This document shows, piece after piece, positions 4,594 through 5,134 of a DNA stretch of 5,134 nt (position 1 is its first letter; each line of letters opens with the position of its first letter). Made by a program: the position numbers and the translations under genes. The notes under the pieces are model-generated. The model saw only the letters and a list, made by a program, of their open reading frames with translations, made no database searches and was not told the origin of the DNA. The DNA comes from JANMZR01 sp031383555 (GTDB lineage: Bacteria; Bacteroidota; Bacteroidia; Cytophagales; Spirosomataceae), in assembly GCA_031383555.1 (NCBI GenBank), contig JANMZR010000223.1, positions 1 through 5,134 of the forward strand, in the 5' to 3' direction.

Positions 4594-5134
4594 TTAAATA
4601 TAAATATATTTACCCACCACAAATCCAGTCGTCCAAGCGGCCTGAAAGTTAAAGCCTCCCGTAACTGCATCAATATCAAGCACTTCACCAGAAAAATATA
4701 AACCTGGCACTTTCTTTGATTCTAAAGTTTCGGGGTTTATTTCAGCAAGGTCCACACCTCCGCAAGTTACAAATTCTTCTTTAAAAATGCTTTTACCTTT
4801 GACCTCAAAAGAGCTATTTTGAAGGTTCTCAATTAATTTATTCCGCTTTTTATTTGAAATATCAAGCCAAAGTAGGGTGGGTTCAATTTCAGCTTTTTCA
4901 CAAAGCCAAATCCATAGCCTTGAAGGAATTTGAAACATTGGGTTCGATTGTATAGTTTTCTTAGGATTTGACTTCTTTATTTGCTCCAATTTAATAGTTA
5001 AATCATTCATATTTAAGTCATTAACCCAATTAATTAATATTTTAAAATTATAACCTAGCTCACTAAATAATCTAGCCCCCCAAGCTGATAATTTTAAAAT
5101 TGCAGGTGCTGAAAAACCCCAATGCGTAATCAAG
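4594..5134 (-). CDS. BaiN/HI0933-family FAD-dependent oxidoreductase, C-terminal part
   Basis: About 180 codons of the 3' end of a larger gene; the rest, including the N-terminal FAD-binding region, lies beyond the right edge (full family members are around 400 residues). The edge codon TTG is most likely an internal Leu, because the family motif continues through it: (L)ITHWGFSAPAILKLSAWGAR at the edge. The C-terminal signature is clear: FVTCGGVDLAEI (about 121-132 of the visible part), TLESKKVPGLYFSGEVLDID and then TGGFNFQAAWTTGFVVG. Homologues are called NAD(P)/FAD-dependent oxidoreductase, YhiN or HI0933-like; BaiN was linked to bile-acid dehydroxylation in gut clostridia, but most members have no proven substrate, so I give no function beyond flavoprotein. 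The usual SGPA of the motif is SAPA here. It is followed after 15 bp by the phosphorylase gene on the same strand. Confidence 0.9.
   Translation of the reverse strand, partial: LITHWGFSAPAILKLSAWGARLFSELGYNFKILINWVNDLNMNDLTIKLEQIKKSNPKKTIQSNPMFQIPSRLWIWLCEKAEIEPTLLWLDISNKKRNKLIENLQNSSFEVKGKSIFKEEFVTCGGVDLAEINPETLESKKVPGLYFSGEVLDIDAVTGGFNFQAAWTTGFVVGKYIYI

Overview
The window is AT-rich (my estimate is roughly one third G+C) and almost certainly comes from the chromosome of a member of the Bacteroidota. The signs are a secreted protein ending in a type IX secretion (Por) sorting domain, start codons preceded by A/T-rich sequence rather than a Shine-Dalgarno motif, EtfA/EtfB sequences of the Bacteroidota style, and two small proteins of kinds I associate with that phylum. 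I cannot place it more finely. No rRNA, tRNA, CRISPR array, transposase or phage gene is visible.

Layout. (1) Positions 36-1847, minus strand: etfB then etfA, the two subunits of electron transfer flavoprotein, separated by about 110 bp of low-complexity A/T-rich DNA. (2) 1848-2107: a 260-bp divergent intergenic region holding the most striking non-coding structure here. It has a perfect 32-bp palindrome and an exact 44-bp tandem duplication with a decayed third copy, giving three related palindromic cores spaced 44-45 bp apart. (3) 2108-3759, plus strand: a secreted cupredoxin with a type IX sorting tail, a small tetratricopeptide-repeat protein, and a small exported Cys/His-rich protein (DUF6370-like). 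(4) 3763-5134, minus strand: a trimeric-type purine nucleoside phosphorylase, preceded 15 bp upstream by the C-terminal part of a BaiN/HI0933-type flavoprotein that runs off the right edge.

How the genes relate. EtfA and EtfB form one FAD-containing heterodimer that carries electrons from acyl-CoA or similar dehydrogenases to the quinone pool. The three plus-strand genes are close together, but nothing shows a shared pathway. Two of them encode exported proteins with probable metal ligands, a type 1 copper site and a four-Cys/two-His set, so a link to copper or envelope redox is possible but speculative. The flavoprotein and phosphorylase probably share a transcript because of the 15-bp gap. 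No stretch over 300 bp lacks a gene.

Assessment: mostly ordinary housekeeping and accessory genes, not a clear new system. The items most worth a second look are the triple palindromic repeat between etfB and the cupredoxin gene, a Lys at a normally Arg flavin-contact position in EtfA, and an unusual base-pocket combination in the phosphorylase.
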